The notes under the pieces: model-generated
Databases searched by the model: none
The model's input: only the letters and a program-made list of their open reading frames with translations
Told to the model about the DNA's origin: nothing
Translations under genes and position numbers: made by a program
In this document: piece by piece, positions 27,884 through 37,067 of the stretch
Numbering within the stretch: position 1 is the stretch's first letter
Layout: every line of letters begins with the position of its first letter
NCBI GenBank assembly: GCA_040401995.1
Contig: JBBANM010000001.1
Span: 81,802-145,801, forward strand
Source: Haliscomenobacter sp040401995
Lineage (GTDB): Bacteria > Bacteroidota > Bacteroidia > Chitinophagales > Saprospiraceae
DNA length: 64,000 nt
Reading direction: 5' to 3'

Positions 27884-30040
27884 TTATACCTCGCTCAAAT
27901 TGATCGGCAATTTGCGTAAACGTTTGCCAGTAGCGGCAAAAATGGCATTACACAATGCGGGTGCAACGGGCGGCAAACCAGGTTCGCCTACACCGCCAGG
28001 TTTTTCACCGCTGTTGATGATGTGGATGTCCATGATTGGCGCTTCATTGATGCGCATTACTTGGTAGTTGTGGTAGTTCGATTGTTCGGCCATCCCTTTG
28101 GAAAAAGTAATGCCTGATTTCATCGCTGCGGTAAGCCCCATCACAATGTTGCCCTCGGTTTGGGCTTTTACATTATCAGGGTTGACGTGATAGCCGCAAT
28201 CAATTACCGATACCACCTTCTCTATTTTTACCCCGCCAGCTGGATTTTTTGCCACTGTAACGCAGCAGGCGCTGATGCTTTCAAAACTTCTGAAAACCGC
28301 AATCCCTTTGCCTTTTCCGGCCGGTAATTGTTCTTTCCAATTGGCTTTTTCGGAAATAACCTCCAACACTTTTTTGAAACGTTCATCGCTCAGCAATTCC
28401 AAACGCGCCTCAATGGGATCCTGACCAGCAGCATGCGCTAGTTCATCCATAAAACATTCTTGGCCAAACGCAAAATTGGACGCATAAACCGAACGCCACC
28501 ACACAATTGGGATGTCGGTCTTGACATTGGTCCAGCTCAATTTCCAGGTTGGAATTTGGTATTTATGGTTTTCAGCACTCAATTCACCGGTAATCCAATC
28601 GTCAACTTCAAAGTCGCTAAGGCTTTGGAAAACCTGGCCTTTAATGGATTCGCCGATTGCGTGGTGGTGAAACGCGGCAATTTTTTTGCCATTCACCGCA
28701 CCTTTCATGGCACTGAGCATACCGGGGCGATAAGGCCCTTGGGTGATGTCGTCTTCGCGAGTCCAAATAACCTTGACTGGTTTTTTCAATTCTTTCGATA
28801 AAAAACAGGCCTCTAGCAAAAAGTCGTGGTATGCTTTACGACCGAATGCGCCACCCAAAAGCTGCACGTTAATTTTGATTTGCTCAGGTTTTACTTTCAT
28901 GTAACCTGCCACATCGCGTAGCGCCCAGTCTGGCCCTTGAATAGGCGCCCAGATTTCGATTTCGCCGTTGTCTTTTACGTGGGCAATGGCATTTTCTGGT
29001 TCAATCGGAGCATGTGCCAAAAATGGGGTTTCGTACACCGCTTCCAGCGTTTTTTCAGCATGCGCCAAAGCCTGCGTCATGTCGCCTTTTTCTTCATGAT
29101 TGATGCCTTCTTTTTTTGCCGCTTCATAAGCTTTAGCAAAATAGGCATCGGTAGTCATGTTCTCGTAGCTAGTATTGTCCCAGGTAATTTTTAGAGCTTT
29201 TTTGCCTTTCAGTGCCGCCCACCAATTGGTAGCAATCACGGCCACTGCTTCTGATTTGCGGTGCGGCATGGGGCGCTCGGCCTTCATGACCCGAATCACG
29301 CCGGGAATTTTCAGCGCCGCGGCGGCATCAATGGATACGATTTTGCTGTGTACGGCTGGTGCATGCTCGATGGCAGCGTAAACCATACCGGGTACTTCTA
29401 CATCCAAACCAAAAACCGCTTTTCCGGTCACACGCGAAGGCACGTCTAAGCGTGGATTGGTTTTTCCAATGATTTTAAAATCCTTGGGATCTTTCAGTTT
29501 GGGATTTTTGGGGATGGGCAGCTTAGCCGCTTCATCCGCCAATTCGCCGAACGAAAAGCTTTTATCGGTGTTGCGCAAGAGAATGCGTCCGTCTTCAGCG
29601 TAGCAATTGCTGATGGAGGTATTCCAACGCTTAGCGGCTACTTCGGTCATCATTTCGCGGGCGGCGGCGCCAGCTTTGCGTAGTGGTTCCCAAAGTTCGC
29701 GTACGCTACTGCTGCCGCCAGCGGTTTGACTTCCGTATTTTGCTTTTCCATCCGATTGGATCAATTTCACTTTACTGAGGCTTACTTCCAATTCTTCAGC
29801 CAAAAGCGAAGGTACTGCTTGAGTAGATCCTTGCCCCATATCCGGACGCGGGTTAACCAGCGTAATGTTTCCCAAGTTATCGATGATGATAAAGGGATTG
29901 ATTTCGAGTTGGAAAGCAGCTTCGCCATATTTGGTGAGGCTAAAGTTTTTATCGAGCGCCGAAATGCCCAATACCAAACCCAACCCCGATAAGCTGCTCA
30001 TTTTGATGAACTCGCGACGACCATTGCTATTGTTTGTCAT
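27884..30040 (-). CDS. Xanthine dehydrogenase-family molybdopterin-binding subunit (IorB-like), Tat signal
   Basis: A 718-residue large subunit of a molybdenum hydroxylase. The N-terminus has a twin-arginine signal (NGRREFIKMSSLSGLGLVLG). Recognisable family segments are VNPRPDMGQGSTQAVPSLLAEEL, the cofactor-contact stretch LLGGAFGRKAYHDF, and the C-terminal GGVGEPGLPPVAPALCNAI, whose Glu is the expected catalytic base. This matches the isoquinoline 1-oxidoreductase beta-subunit/aldehyde dehydrogenase type, which hydroxylates N-heterocycles or oxidises aldehydes. The 2Fe-2S subunit is encoded 26 bp upstream on the same strand, so both form one operon. No cytochrome c gene follows, unlike in some IorAB loci. 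The small subunit has no signal, so it is probably exported together with this one. Confidence 0.93.
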   Translation of the reverse strand: MTNNSNGRREFIKMSSLSGLGLVLGISALDKNFSLTKYGEAAFQLEINPFIIIDNLGNITLVNPRPDMGQGSTQAVPSLLAEELEVSLSKVKLIQSDGKAKYGSQTAGGSSSVRELWEPLRKAGAAAREMMTEVAAKRWNTSISNCYAEDGRILLRNTDKSFSFGELADEAAKLPIPKNPKLKDPKDFKIIGKTNPRLDVPSRVTGKAVFGLDVEVPGMVYAAIEHAPAVHSKIVSIDAAAALKIPGVIRVMKAERPMPHRKSEAVAVIATNWWAALKGKKALKITWDNTSYENMTTDAYFAKAYEAAKKEGINHEEKGDMTQALAHAEKTLEAVYETPFLAHAPIEPENAIAHVKDNGEIEIWAPIQGPDWALRDVAGYMKVKPEQIKINVQLLGGAFGRKAYHDFLLEACFLSKELKKPVKVIWTREDDITQGPYRPGMLSAMKGAVNGKKIAAFHHHAIGESIKGQVFQSLSDFEVDDWITGELSAENHKYQIPTWKLSWTNVKTDIPIVWWRSVYASNFAFGQECFMDELAHAAGQDPIEARLELLSDERFKKVLEVISEKANWKEQLPAGKGKGIAVFRSFESISACCVTVAKNPAGGVKIEKVVSVIDCGYHVNPDNVKAQTEGNIVMGLTAAMKSGITFSKGMAEQSNYHNYQVMRINEAPIMDIHIINSGEKPGGVGEPGLPPVAPALCNAIFAATGKRLRKLPINLSEV

Positions 30041-30066
30041 TTTTTTGCGTGTTGAGGGTTAGGAAT

Positions 30067-30573
30067 TTAATTACCGCCTACTTTACCCGCCTTGGGCATA
30101 TCAGCGTTTTTTGACAATTCGGCGGCATTATGAATGGCCTTGCGGATGCGATCATAGGTACCGCAACGACACAAATTACCGCTCATCGCAGCATCGATAT
30201 CGGCATCGGTAGGGACGGGCGTCGTTTTTAACAAGGCCACCGCCGACATGATTTGCCCCGACTGGCAATAGCCGCATTGGGGTACTTGTGCTTCAATCCA
30301 GGCTTGTTGCACCGCGTGGAGTTGTACGCCGTCAGAAATGCCTTCAATTGTAGTGATTTTGGCATTTTTTGCAATGGAAGAAACGGGTGCTTGACAAGAG
30401 CGGATCGGTTGACCGTTCAAATGGATCGTACAAGCGCCACATTGGGCCATACCGCAACCAAATTTGGTGCCCTTAAGGCCGGCAAAATCGCGGAGAACCC
30501 AAAGCATGGGCATGTCGGGGTCGACATCTACCGTTACTTTTTTGCCATTGATGTTTAAATTAAAAACAGCCAT
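30067..30573 (-). CDS. (2Fe-2S)-binding small subunit of molybdenum hydroxylase (IorA-like)
   Basis: A 168-residue protein with the two iron-sulfur sites of the xanthine-oxidase family: a plant-ferredoxin cluster at C40, C45, C48 and C60 (FGCGMAQCGACTIHLNG) and the helical cluster at C100, C103, C135 and C137 (CGYCQSG, LCRCG). It passes electrons from the molybdenum centre of the partner subunit to an acceptor; there is no FAD subunit nearby, so the acceptor is probably a cytochrome. The length fits the family (about 150-170). It is the first gene of the two-gene operon. The promoter should lie in the 130 bp upstream, where I find no exact TAnnTTTG. Confidence 0.94.
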   Translation of the reverse strand: MAVFNLNINGKKVTVDVDPDMPMLWVLRDFAGLKGTKFGCGMAQCGACTIHLNGQPIRSCQAPVSSIAKNAKITTIEGISDGVQLHAVQQAWIEAQVPQCGYCQSGQIMSAVALLKTTPVPTDADIDAAMSGNLCRCGTYDRIRKAIHNAAELSKNADMPKAGKVGGN

Positions 30574-30703
30574 ACTGGTAATTTTTGGGTGTTTTGCAAG
30601 AAGATTTATGCTGAAAAAAGGGAATAACCCTTAGAAGGTGCTTTGAACAGCTAAAAATACAAAATATTGAAAGGATTTTTAGCTTAAAATAAGGGCTATG
30701 AAA

Positions 30704-32080
30704 TTAGGTATGCTCCGTCTTATTCCATTGCAATGGGGCCTTAAAATACTCCCAATACGATTTGAATCCGGCGATGATGTGCAAAAACAAATACCGAAAA
30801 GCATCCCAAAAAGTGCCTAAAATCGTTTGTTTGATGCCTAACCGGCGGTAGGTTGCCACATTAATGATCCAGGAAGTTAACAAATTAACTGCCAGTAAAG
30901 ACCACAAAACCGCACTGAAGGCAATTGAAAAAGTATAAGGTAGCACCGCCAGCAACATGTACAGCGCTATGTACAAGTTGTAGAAGGGTAGGAGGGCGGC
31001 ACAAATCATGCGCAACCAAAAACTCAACCATCCCCGCAGTCCAAATCCACGGGTAAATAACGATTTTCGCAGGTGAACCAATTGTGTTATGAACAAGCCT
31101 TTGTTCCAACGCGTCCGTTGATTAATCCAATTGTTGATGTTTTCCGGGCAAGTTTCGGAGGTGTAACTATCTAAAATACGGAGTTGAATACCCTCTTGAA
31201 CCAGTCGAACGCTCAAATCAGCATCCTCAGTAACGTTAAAAGGATCCCAAGCCCCCGCTTTGACCAGCGCTTTTTTGGCAATAAAAAACGAGTTGCCCCC
31301 CAAGCCAAAAGGCAATCCAGCGGTGGATAACTCATACAAATGTTGTTCGTACCATTCGTAGTACTCGCCCGCAAAATTGCGGGTAAGCCAATTCAATTCC
31401 AGATTGGAAATTTGAATTTTGGCCTGACAACAGATTTCAGTTGCTGCGGATTGTAGCGACTGAGCGGCTTTGCGCAACTGTTGCGGCTCTGGCCTGCTTT
31501 CGGCATCATACACTGTTAAAAACTCTCCGGTAGCAGCCTCCAGCGCATGCAGCAATGCCCTGCCTTTGGTATAAGGCGGTAATTCTTGGATGTATAGTAT
31601 TTCAAAATGTTGGGGCAACACAATTTGCTGCAAACTGGACTGGGTCAGCTCATCGGTTTCTTCAACAACAATGATGACTTGTACCAATGATTTGGGATAA
31701 TCCAGTGCATCAATGGCGCGGATGGTTTCGTGAATGACCTCGTTTTCTTGTTTTAAGGGAAAAAGTATACTGAACGTAGGCAAATCCGCAGTATTCAAGT
31801 CAATTGCAGTGTCATTTTTTCCCCAAGTGATAAAGTTGTTGTTAATGCGAAAGCTGAGTAGAATGAGGTAATTGAGGATGCCAAAAATAAATACGCCGAT
31901 GCCCAAAGTCAAGGGTAATAAGATACCTGCTATGGTGAATAGAATCCAAAGCAGCAAGTACCACATCCGTACGGGCAATTTTATTTTCGAAAATGCCGAC
32001 TTAGTACCTAATATTTTCAATTGTTGCTGGGCGCAATCATCTATTTGTGGAAGTGGTAATACTGCTGTTGATGAAGCCAT
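30704..32080 (-). CDS. Membrane glycosyltransferase family 2
   Basis: A 458-residue protein with two hydrophobic helices at about 36-85 and a C-terminal membrane bundle at about 355-430. Between them is a processive-type GT2 domain: FSILFPLKQENEVI at the start, VYDAESRPEP carrying the metal-binding D-x-E variant of DxD, TEDADLSVRL and the acceptor-site motif QRTRW. This architecture is that of cellulose-synthase/hyaluronan-synthase-like enzymes that polymerise a sugar from UDP-sugar and pass it through the membrane. No partner exopolysaccharide genes are adjacent, so the product is unknown. It is upstream of and in the same orientation as nothing closely linked; 130 bp separate its end from the iorA-like start. 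Confidence 0.9.
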   Translation of the reverse strand: MASSTAVLPLPQIDDCAQQQLKILGTKSAFSKIKLPVRMWYLLLWILFTIAGILLPLTLGIGVFIFGILNYLILLSFRINNNFITWGKNDTAIDLNTADLPTFSILFPLKQENEVIHETIRAIDALDYPKSLVQVIIVVEETDELTQSSLQQIVLPQHFEILYIQELPPYTKGRALLHALEAATGEFLTVYDAESRPEPQQLRKAAQSLQSAATEICCQAKIQISNLELNWLTRNFAGEYYEWYEQHLYELSTAGLPFGLGGNSFFIAKKALVKAGAWDPFNVTEDADLSVRLVQEGIQLRILDSYTSETCPENINNWINQRTRWNKGLFITQLVHLRKSLFTRGFGLRGWLSFWLRMICAALLPFYNLYIALYMLLAVLPYTFSIAFSAVLWSLLAVNLLTSWIINVATYRRLGIKQTILGTFWDAFRYLFLHIIAGFKSYWEYFKAPLQWNKTEHT

Positions 32081-32200
32081 TTATGTTGCGTTGTGCTAAT
32101 TGTGTGCCGAAATTACACTTTTCATGGAGTTACCCCAAAACTCGCGCCAAAAGATAGCGATATCCGCTTCTACTTTGAATTCGTTCAGACTTATTTATCT

Positions 32201-32414
32201 TAGAGCTTATTCAGCATTTTGGTTCGAGGGCGTAGTGAGCTAAAATTCGCCCCAATGAGGCGCGAAAAGCGTGGTACAGTTCCGATTATATCGGAAAGAG
32301 TGTAGTCCCGATTCCATCGAGAAGACAGGTCAGCGCTACATGAGCATTTTTGTAATGAAATTGGGGTGAATTTTTCCCATTTGCAGCTCGAAGCAGAAAC
32401 CTGAATAAGCTCTT
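32201..32414. repeat. Long-hairpin intergenic element, family AGAGCTTGTTCAG, copy 2
   Basis: The terminal arms AGAGCTTATTCAG (32202-32214) and CTGAATAAGCTCT (32401-32413) are perfect. The interior segment around 32334-32385, read on the minus strand, nearly matches the 5744-5788 segment of copy 1, so this copy is inverted relative to it. A shorter palindrome CCGATTATATCGG (32282-32294) lies inside. It fills most of the 351-bp gap between the divergent glycosyltransferase and Rieske genes; the rest shows no gene. Confidence 0.8.
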
Positions 32415-32431
32415 GATCAAAAAATACAGCC

Positions 32432-33526
32432 ATGCATCCTTTTTCTGTTGATCCTAATATTGCCTTGGCGGAAACGCTGCCAGCCGAGTTTTATCGCCGC
32501 AACGATGTTTTTGAAGCCATGCGCAGCTCCCTTTTTCCTCAATCCTGGCAGTGGATTGAACTGGGTGATCATTTACAAAAAACGGATTCAGTGTTCCCGC
32601 TTCAATTGCTTCCAGGGTTTTTATCAGAACCTTTGTTTTTGACCCGTCAAGACGGATCGCTAAAAGCTTTTAGCAATGTTTGTACTCATCGTGGCAATAT
32701 CTTAGTACATAATCCCGGAGAATACAAAAAACTGGTGTGCAACTACCATGGTCGACGTTTTGATCTGGAGGGAAAAATGGAGTTTATGCCCGAATTTAAA
32801 GAAGCAGAGGGTTTTCCGCGCGCCTGCGATCACCTTCCCGTTGTGCCCGCGCTTGGGTGGGAGCAATTTGCTTTTGTGTCTTTAGATCCTGCTTTTGATT
32901 TTGCCCCCGTTTTGCAGATCATGCAAGAAAGGGTAGGTTTTATGCCGATCAGTCAGTTTCGCTATGCCCCCGAGCTTTCCCGCGATTATTTGGTCAATGC
33001 GCATTGGGCACTGTATTGCGATAACTACCTCGAAGGGTTCCATATCCCTTTTGTGCATCCCGATTTGAATGCGGTATTGGACTATGGCGAATATTACACC
33101 GAGCTTTTTGAGCATTGCAACCTCCAAGTGGGCATTGCCGATGCCGCGACGCCTTGTTTTGATTTGCCTAAAAACCATCCTGATTATGGCAAACGCATCG
33201 CTGCTTACTATTTTTGGGTGTATCCAAACATGATGTTCAATTTCTACCCTTGGGGCTTGAGCGTAAACCTGGTAAAACCTTTGTCGGTCAAGCAATGCAA
33301 GGTATCCTTCATTTTGTATGTCTATGATGAAACTTTGCTCGACAGTGGGGCAGGAGCTGCCCTCGACAAAGTGGAACGCGAGGATGAATTTGTGGTGGAA
33401 AATGTGCAGCGCGGATTGCAATCGCGGTTTTATGAGCGGGGGCGATTTTCGCCCAAACGGGAACAAGGCGTACACCATTTTCATCGGTTACTCAGCGAGT
33501 GGGCGCTGAAAAACGACCTACAATAG
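32432..33526 (+). CDS. Rieske non-haem iron oxygenase, alpha subunit
   Basis: A 364-residue protein. The Rieske 2Fe-2S site is C84-x-H86 with C103-x2-H106 (CTHRGN, CNYHGR). The mononuclear iron site is in DNYLEGFHIPFVHPD, with H204 and H209 as ligands. This spacing resembles choline/carnitine monooxygenase-like and aromatic ring-hydroxylating oxygenases. The enzyme needs an external reductase, which is not encoded nearby. The start at 32432 is 18 bp after the hairpin element. The downstream transporter gene (182 bp away, same strand) may import its substrate, but nothing in the sequence proves a link. The substrate is unknown; a quaternary amine or aromatic compound is possible. Confidence 0.92.
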   Translation: MHPFSVDPNIALAETLPAEFYRRNDVFEAMRSSLFPQSWQWIELGDHLQKTDSVFPLQLLPGFLSEPLFLTRQDGSLKAFSNVCTHRGNILVHNPGEYKKLVCNYHGRRFDLEGKMEFMPEFKEAEGFPRACDHLPVVPALGWEQFAFVSLDPAFDFAPVLQIMQERVGFMPISQFRYAPELSRDYLVNAHWALYCDNYLEGFHIPFVHPDLNAVLDYGEYYTELFEHCNLQVGIADAATPCFDLPKNHPDYGKRIAAYYFWVYPNMMFNFYPWGLSVNLVKPLSVKQCKVSFILYVYDETLLDSGAGAALDKVEREDEFVVENVQRGLQSRFYERGRFSPKREQGVHHFHRLLSEWALKNDLQ

Positions 33527-33708
33527 CGCTTACATTTGTCGGCAACAGACATTTCAATGGTTTTCAAGCATCTTTTTAAAGGGCAACTTTGTTGATAAGC
33601 AACAAAAAAATGGAAAATCATGCCAGTTTCGTTACATTATTTTGATTTTATTGGCTAACATTACGGGTATTAGCGAAATCGCAGATTTTTTGACTACAAA
33701 AACAGATC

Positions 33709-35220
33709 GTGAAAGAGAAACCAAGCTTGAGCTTTTGGCAAATTTGGAACATGAGTTTCGGGTTTTTAGGTATTCAGTATGGCTTTGGCTTGCAACAGGC
33801 CAACATGAGCCCTATTTACCGCTATCTTGGCGCCGACGAAAGCACCATTCCAGGACTTTGGCTAGCGGGTCCATTAACCGGGCTTTTATTGCAACCTATC
33901 ATTGGAGCCCTTTCTGACCGGAGCTGGTCGGCTAGTTGGGGGCGCCGGCGGCCTTATATATTTGTAGGCGCTATTGCTGGCAGCATCGCTATGATTTTGA
34001 TGCCCAATTCCAAATCCGTTTTTATGGCTGCCTGTTTGATGTGGCTGCTGGATGCTGGTTTGAACTCTTCTATGGAACCCTTCCGCGCTTTTGTGGGTGA
34101 TCTATTGAATACCAAACAACGACCAACTGGTTTTGCGGTACAATCTTTTATGGTAGGTTTTGGGCAAACATTAGCCAATCTAATGCCGCTTATTTTGCCC
34201 ATCATTGGGATCACGATGGCGGTTTCTGGCACCTTTAGCAATGGCATTCCCGATTCGGTTCGATACCCATTTTATATCGGTGCGGCATCCATTTTGATTA
34301 CCGTTTTCTGGACCATGTATACCACCAAAGAATATCCTCCTGAAAACGAAGATTACAAAATCAAACCGGTTTTTAATGATGAGCAAAAGAAAAGCATCCG
34401 ATTTTGGCATCTTGCCCTGACGATTGGAGCAGCTTTGATGGCTGCCCTTTTTGCTTTGCGCTTAAGTGGGCCGATATACGCGGTAATCTGGGGTGTTGGC
34501 CTAGGTATTTTGCTCTTTGTAATCCTACTTTTACCGGTTTTTAAAGAAATTTTGGCCTCTTTGTCGGAGATGCCCATTGTGATGCGCCAATTGTGGTGGG
34601 TGAAGTTCTTTACCTGGTACGGTTTGCCGCTGATGTGGCAATACCTTTCATTGGCGGTTGCAAAATATGCTTTTGACGCTCCGAGCCCCACTGCCAACCC
34701 AACTGGTTTTGAAGCGGGAAAAAACTGGGGAAGTCTCTGTTTTGCCATGTTTAGCATCTCCTGTTTTGTGATTTCGATTTTTTTGCCCGCCATTTCCAAA
34801 CGCATCGGCAGCAGAAGGGGAACGCATGCTTTGTTTTTGACCATTGGCGCAATCGGTTTTTTCTGTACGCTGATTAGTCACGACAAGTGGGTGTACTTTG
34901 GAGGTATGACGCTGATTGGTTTGGCTTGGGGTTCTATCATGTCTATGCCTTATTTGATGTTGGCCAATGCGGTGTCGCCAGCACGAATGGGCGTGTACAT
35001 GGGGATTTTCAACGGATTCATCTGTGTGCCTCAATTCATCGGCATGTTGACGGTTCCGATCTATTACAAAACTCTTTTGGGCGACGATCCGCGTAATGCC
35101 TTGATTTTGGCAGGAATATGCATGTTGCTGGCTGCAGCGTCTTGTTTTTTGGTACAAGAAAAACGCAATGAAGCTGATGCAGCTGCCGCTGAAGCCATGC
35201 AAATGGGCGGTGGACATTAA
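33709..35220 (+). CDS. MFS transporter, SLC45/GPH-like
   Basis: A 503-residue, 12-helix major facilitator. It starts at a GTG codon (MKEKPSLSFWQIWNMSFGFLG); no in-frame ATG upstream gives a sensible protein. The first-loop motif GALSDRSWSASWGRRRPYIFVG is the MFS A motif in its SLC45 form (D-R, then R-R-R-P). Related plant and animal proteins are sucrose/H+ symporters, and bacteroidete homologues are often next to maltose or starch genes. No sugar gene adjoins it here. The C-terminal tail is Ala/Glu-rich and ends in GGGH. A terminator is found about 250 bp downstream. Confidence 0.88.
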   Translation: MKEKPSLSFWQIWNMSFGFLGIQYGFGLQQANMSPIYRYLGADESTIPGLWLAGPLTGLLLQPIIGALSDRSWSASWGRRRPYIFVGAIAGSIAMILMPNSKSVFMAACLMWLLDAGLNSSMEPFRAFVGDLLNTKQRPTGFAVQSFMVGFGQTLANLMPLILPIIGITMAVSGTFSNGIPDSVRYPFYIGAASILITVFWTMYTTKEYPPENEDYKIKPVFNDEQKKSIRFWHLALTIGAALMAALFALRLSGPIYAVIWGVGLGILLFVILLLPVFKEILASLSEMPIVMRQLWWVKFFTWYGLPLMWQYLSLAVAKYAFDAPSPTANPTGFEAGKNWGSLCFAMFSISCFVISIFLPAISKRIGSRRGTHALFLTIGAIGFFCTLISHDKWVYFGGMTLIGLAWGSIMSMPYLMLANAVSPARMGVYMGIFNGFICVPQFIGMLTVPIYYKTLLGDDPRNALILAGICMLLAAASCFLVQEKRNEADAAAAEAMQMGGGH

Positions 35221-35467
35221 CTACTATAGAAAATCTTCTACGGTATGAATAGAGTTTTTAGCTAAACCGCCAAATAATAGTTGGTTTGATGAGTTTAGCA
35301 AAAAATAAACAACTTTGGTCGATTTTTTTTTAAAAATTTTGTGAGTATTGGTAAAATACTATATTTTGCCCTCATGTTAAGGAAATCTTAATTATTTCCT
35401 GGTGTGAAAACGCCAACACAGCAAGTTTTTTTAGATCCTTCATAATAACAGTCGGGTGATTTCTTAC
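35221..35467. other. Gene-free stretch, possible small RNA region
   Basis: The 422-bp gap after the transporter contains no credible reading frame. Its second half has hairpin-forming pieces (GGAAAT/ATTTCC near 35390-35401; GTGT/ACAC around 35404-35419) and leads into a strong terminator at 35468-35499. That would fit a small RNA of about 130-150 nt or a long 3' UTR of the transporter mRNA. I do not recognise an RNA family. Confidence 0.35.
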
Positions 35468-35499
35468 AAGAGCGGAGCATTTGCTGCCGCTCTTTTTTA
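35468..35499 (+). terminator. Rho-independent terminator
   Basis: AAGAGCGG (35468-35475) pairs with CCGCTCTT (35487-35494). The stem continues with AGCA/TGCT across a one-base bulge and is followed by six T residues. Confidence 0.88.
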
Positions 35500-35511
35500 T
35501 TTTAAGATCCT

Positions 35512-35545
35512 TTTGACTCAAAAACACCGCTATTCCTTACTTTTG
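35512..35545 (+). promoter_or_regulatory. Promoter for lolD-pncA
   Basis: TACTTTTG (35538-35545) matches TAnnTTTG exactly; TTTG at 35512-35515 lies 22 bases upstream as the -33 element. It sits directly after the terminator and 97 bp before the lolD start. Confidence 0.65.
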
Positions 35546-35642
35546 TATTCAGTTGGAGTGGCATTGCGTGATACAGAGCGGCAATTTCAGCTTAAAACCT
35601 TTATGCAGCAGGCCATTATAAACATCCTGCAAACTTTGATTC

Positions 35643-36299
35643 ATGATCCAAGCAATAAACATACAGAAGTCATACGGCAATCTTCGGGTACTAAAGGGGG
35701 TTGATTTGAAGATTGAGAAAGGTGAAATCGTAACCGTAGTCGGCAAATCGGGTGCTGGAAAGAGTACGCTGCTCCATATTTTGGGTACGCTCGACAAACC
35801 CGACTCCGGCCAAATTCTGATCAACAACGAAGAAGTATCCCAATTGTCGACCCGTAAACTGGCGCAATTCCGCAATGCCAATATTGGGTTTGTGTTTCAG
35901 TTTCATCATTTGCTGCCCGAGTTTACGGCTATCGAAAATGTTTGTATTCCAGCCTTAATCGGCGGGATTGCTGAAGCCCAAGCCAAGTCCAAAGCCAAAG
36001 AGCTGTTGGATTACCTGGGTTTAAGCGAAAGAATGGATCATAAACCTTCGCAACTTTCTGGCGGAGAACAGCAACGTGTAGCAGTTGCTCGCGCTTTGGT
36101 CAACCAACCGGCAGTAGTTTTTGCCGATGAGCCATCAGGCAACCTCGATTCGGCTTCCTCCCAAGAATTGCACCAATTACTTTTTTCCCTGCGCAAAGAT
36201 TTCCAGCAAACCTTTGTGATCGTTACCCACAACAACGAACTGGCTCAAATGAGCGATCGCCGCCTGGAAATGAAGGACGGTCTATTGATAGAAGTTTAA
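35643..36299 (+). CDS. lolD: ABC transporter ATPase, LolD-type lipoprotein release
   Basis: A 218-residue ABC ATPase with all motifs: Walker A GKSGAGKST (residues 34-42), Q-loop VFQFHHLLPEFTAIENV, signature LSGGEQQRVAVARAL, Walker B VVFADEPSGNLD, and the switch His in VTHNNE. The segment FQFHHLLPEFTA is typical of LolD, the ATPase that powers release of lipoproteins from the inner membrane through LolC/LolE. No permease gene is adjacent, which is common in Bacteroidota. MacB-type ATPases are similar, but the short stand-alone form favours LolD. pncA follows after 17 bp, and both probably share the promoter at 35512-35545. Confidence 0.92.
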   Translation: MIQAINIQKSYGNLRVLKGVDLKIEKGEIVTVVGKSGAGKSTLLHILGTLDKPDSGQILINNEEVSQLSTRKLAQFRNANIGFVFQFHHLLPEFTAIENVCIPALIGGIAEAQAKSKAKELLDYLGLSERMDHKPSQLSGGEQQRVAVARALVNQPAVVFADEPSGNLDSASSQELHQLLFSLRKDFQQTFVIVTHNNELAQMSDRRLEMKDGLLIEV

Positions 36300-36316
36300 C
36301 TCCCAATACCGCGTTT

Positions 36317-36928
36317 ATGAAAGCACTTATTCTTGTTGATTTGCAAAATGATTTTTGCGCTGGCGGCGCACTGGAAGTTGCGGAGGGCAACCAGGTGATT
36401 CCAATAGCCAACAGCTTGTTGAGTCAATTTGATCTCGTAATCGCTACCCAAGACTGGCACCCCGCAAATCATGGCAGTTTTGCCGCCATGCATCCCTGGC
36501 GCAAACCGGGCGCGGTGATTGAACTAAATGGCTTACCGCAAGTGCTTTGGCCTATTCACTGCGTACAAGAAAGTTTTGGCGCCGAGTTTGTCAAAGAACT
36601 AGACGCCACAAAAATCTCCAAAGTGTTTGTCAAAGGCACCGATCCAGGAATTGACAGTTACAGCGGTTTTTTTGACAATGGCCACCGCAAATCTACCGGC
36701 TTAGGAGAATACCTTAAAGAACAAGGCGTTACAGAACTTTACGTACTGGGTTTAGCCACTGATTATTGTGTAAAATTCACTGTATTGGACGGCTTAGAAC
36801 TTGGTTTCAAAGTCAACTTGATCGAAGATGCTTGTCGGGGTGTTAATTTACAAGCTGGCGATGTAGCGCTGGCAATAGTGGAAATGGCCGGAAAAGGCGC
36901 CACCATTTTGCAATCGACCGAAATTTAA
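36317..36928 (+). CDS. pncA: Nicotinamidase
   Basis: A 203-residue isochorismatase-fold enzyme that deamidates nicotinamide to nicotinate in NAD salvage. The catalytic triad is D8 (ILVDLQNDFC), K106 (FVKGTDPG) and C151 (ATDYCVKF). Metal ligands include D46 and H48 in TQDWHPANH. The length and motif order match PncA of other bacteria; the tail from residue 165 (GLELGFKVNLIEDACRGV) is also conserved. The enzyme is cytoplasmic. It lies 17 bp after lolD and likely shares its transcript. Confusion with other isochorismatases is unlikely given the DWHP and TDYCV motifs. Confidence 0.96.
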   Translation: MKALILVDLQNDFCAGGALEVAEGNQVIPIANSLLSQFDLVIATQDWHPANHGSFAAMHPWRKPGAVIELNGLPQVLWPIHCVQESFGAEFVKELDATKISKVFVKGTDPGIDSYSGFFDNGHRKSTGLGEYLKEQGVTELYVLGLATDYCVKFTVLDGLELGFKVNLIEDACRGVNLQAGDVALAIVEMAGKGATILQSTEI

Positions 36929-36960
36929 ACCGAATCAAATAGTTAAATTTTTGTAAATTA

Positions 36961-36993
36961 TTGGGGCGGAGACAATGATTCGCCCTAGATTTG
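36961..36993 (+). promoter_or_regulatory. Promoter for the TPR/outer-membrane barrel pair
   Basis: TAGATTTG (36986-36993) matches TAnnTTTG exactly and TTG at 36961-36963 lies 22 bases upstream. The site lies inside the extended open frame, which supports the later start at 37068. Confidence 0.6.
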
Positions 36994-37067
36994 CGGTAGG
37001 GGATAGGGAACTCTTTAACCGATCCAAAACTTGCATAAAATTTTTGACCACCAAATTCCTCTTACAT

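Noticed and set aside
32201..32300. GGTTCGAG stretch considered as a tRNA T-arm
   Set aside because: There is no acceptor stem or anticodon arm at the right spacing; the sequence belongs to the hairpin element.
32882..33484. 200-codon minus-strand frame opposite the Rieske oxygenase
   Set aside because: The plus-strand frame has complete catalytic motifs; the antisense frame has none.
34648..35217. 189-codon minus-strand frame opposite the MFS transporter
   Set aside because: His/Gln-rich low-information translation caused by hydrophobic codons on the other strand.
35456..35704. 82-codon plus-strand frame across the terminator and lolD start
   Set aside because: It runs through a clear terminator and promoter and overlaps lolD in another frame.
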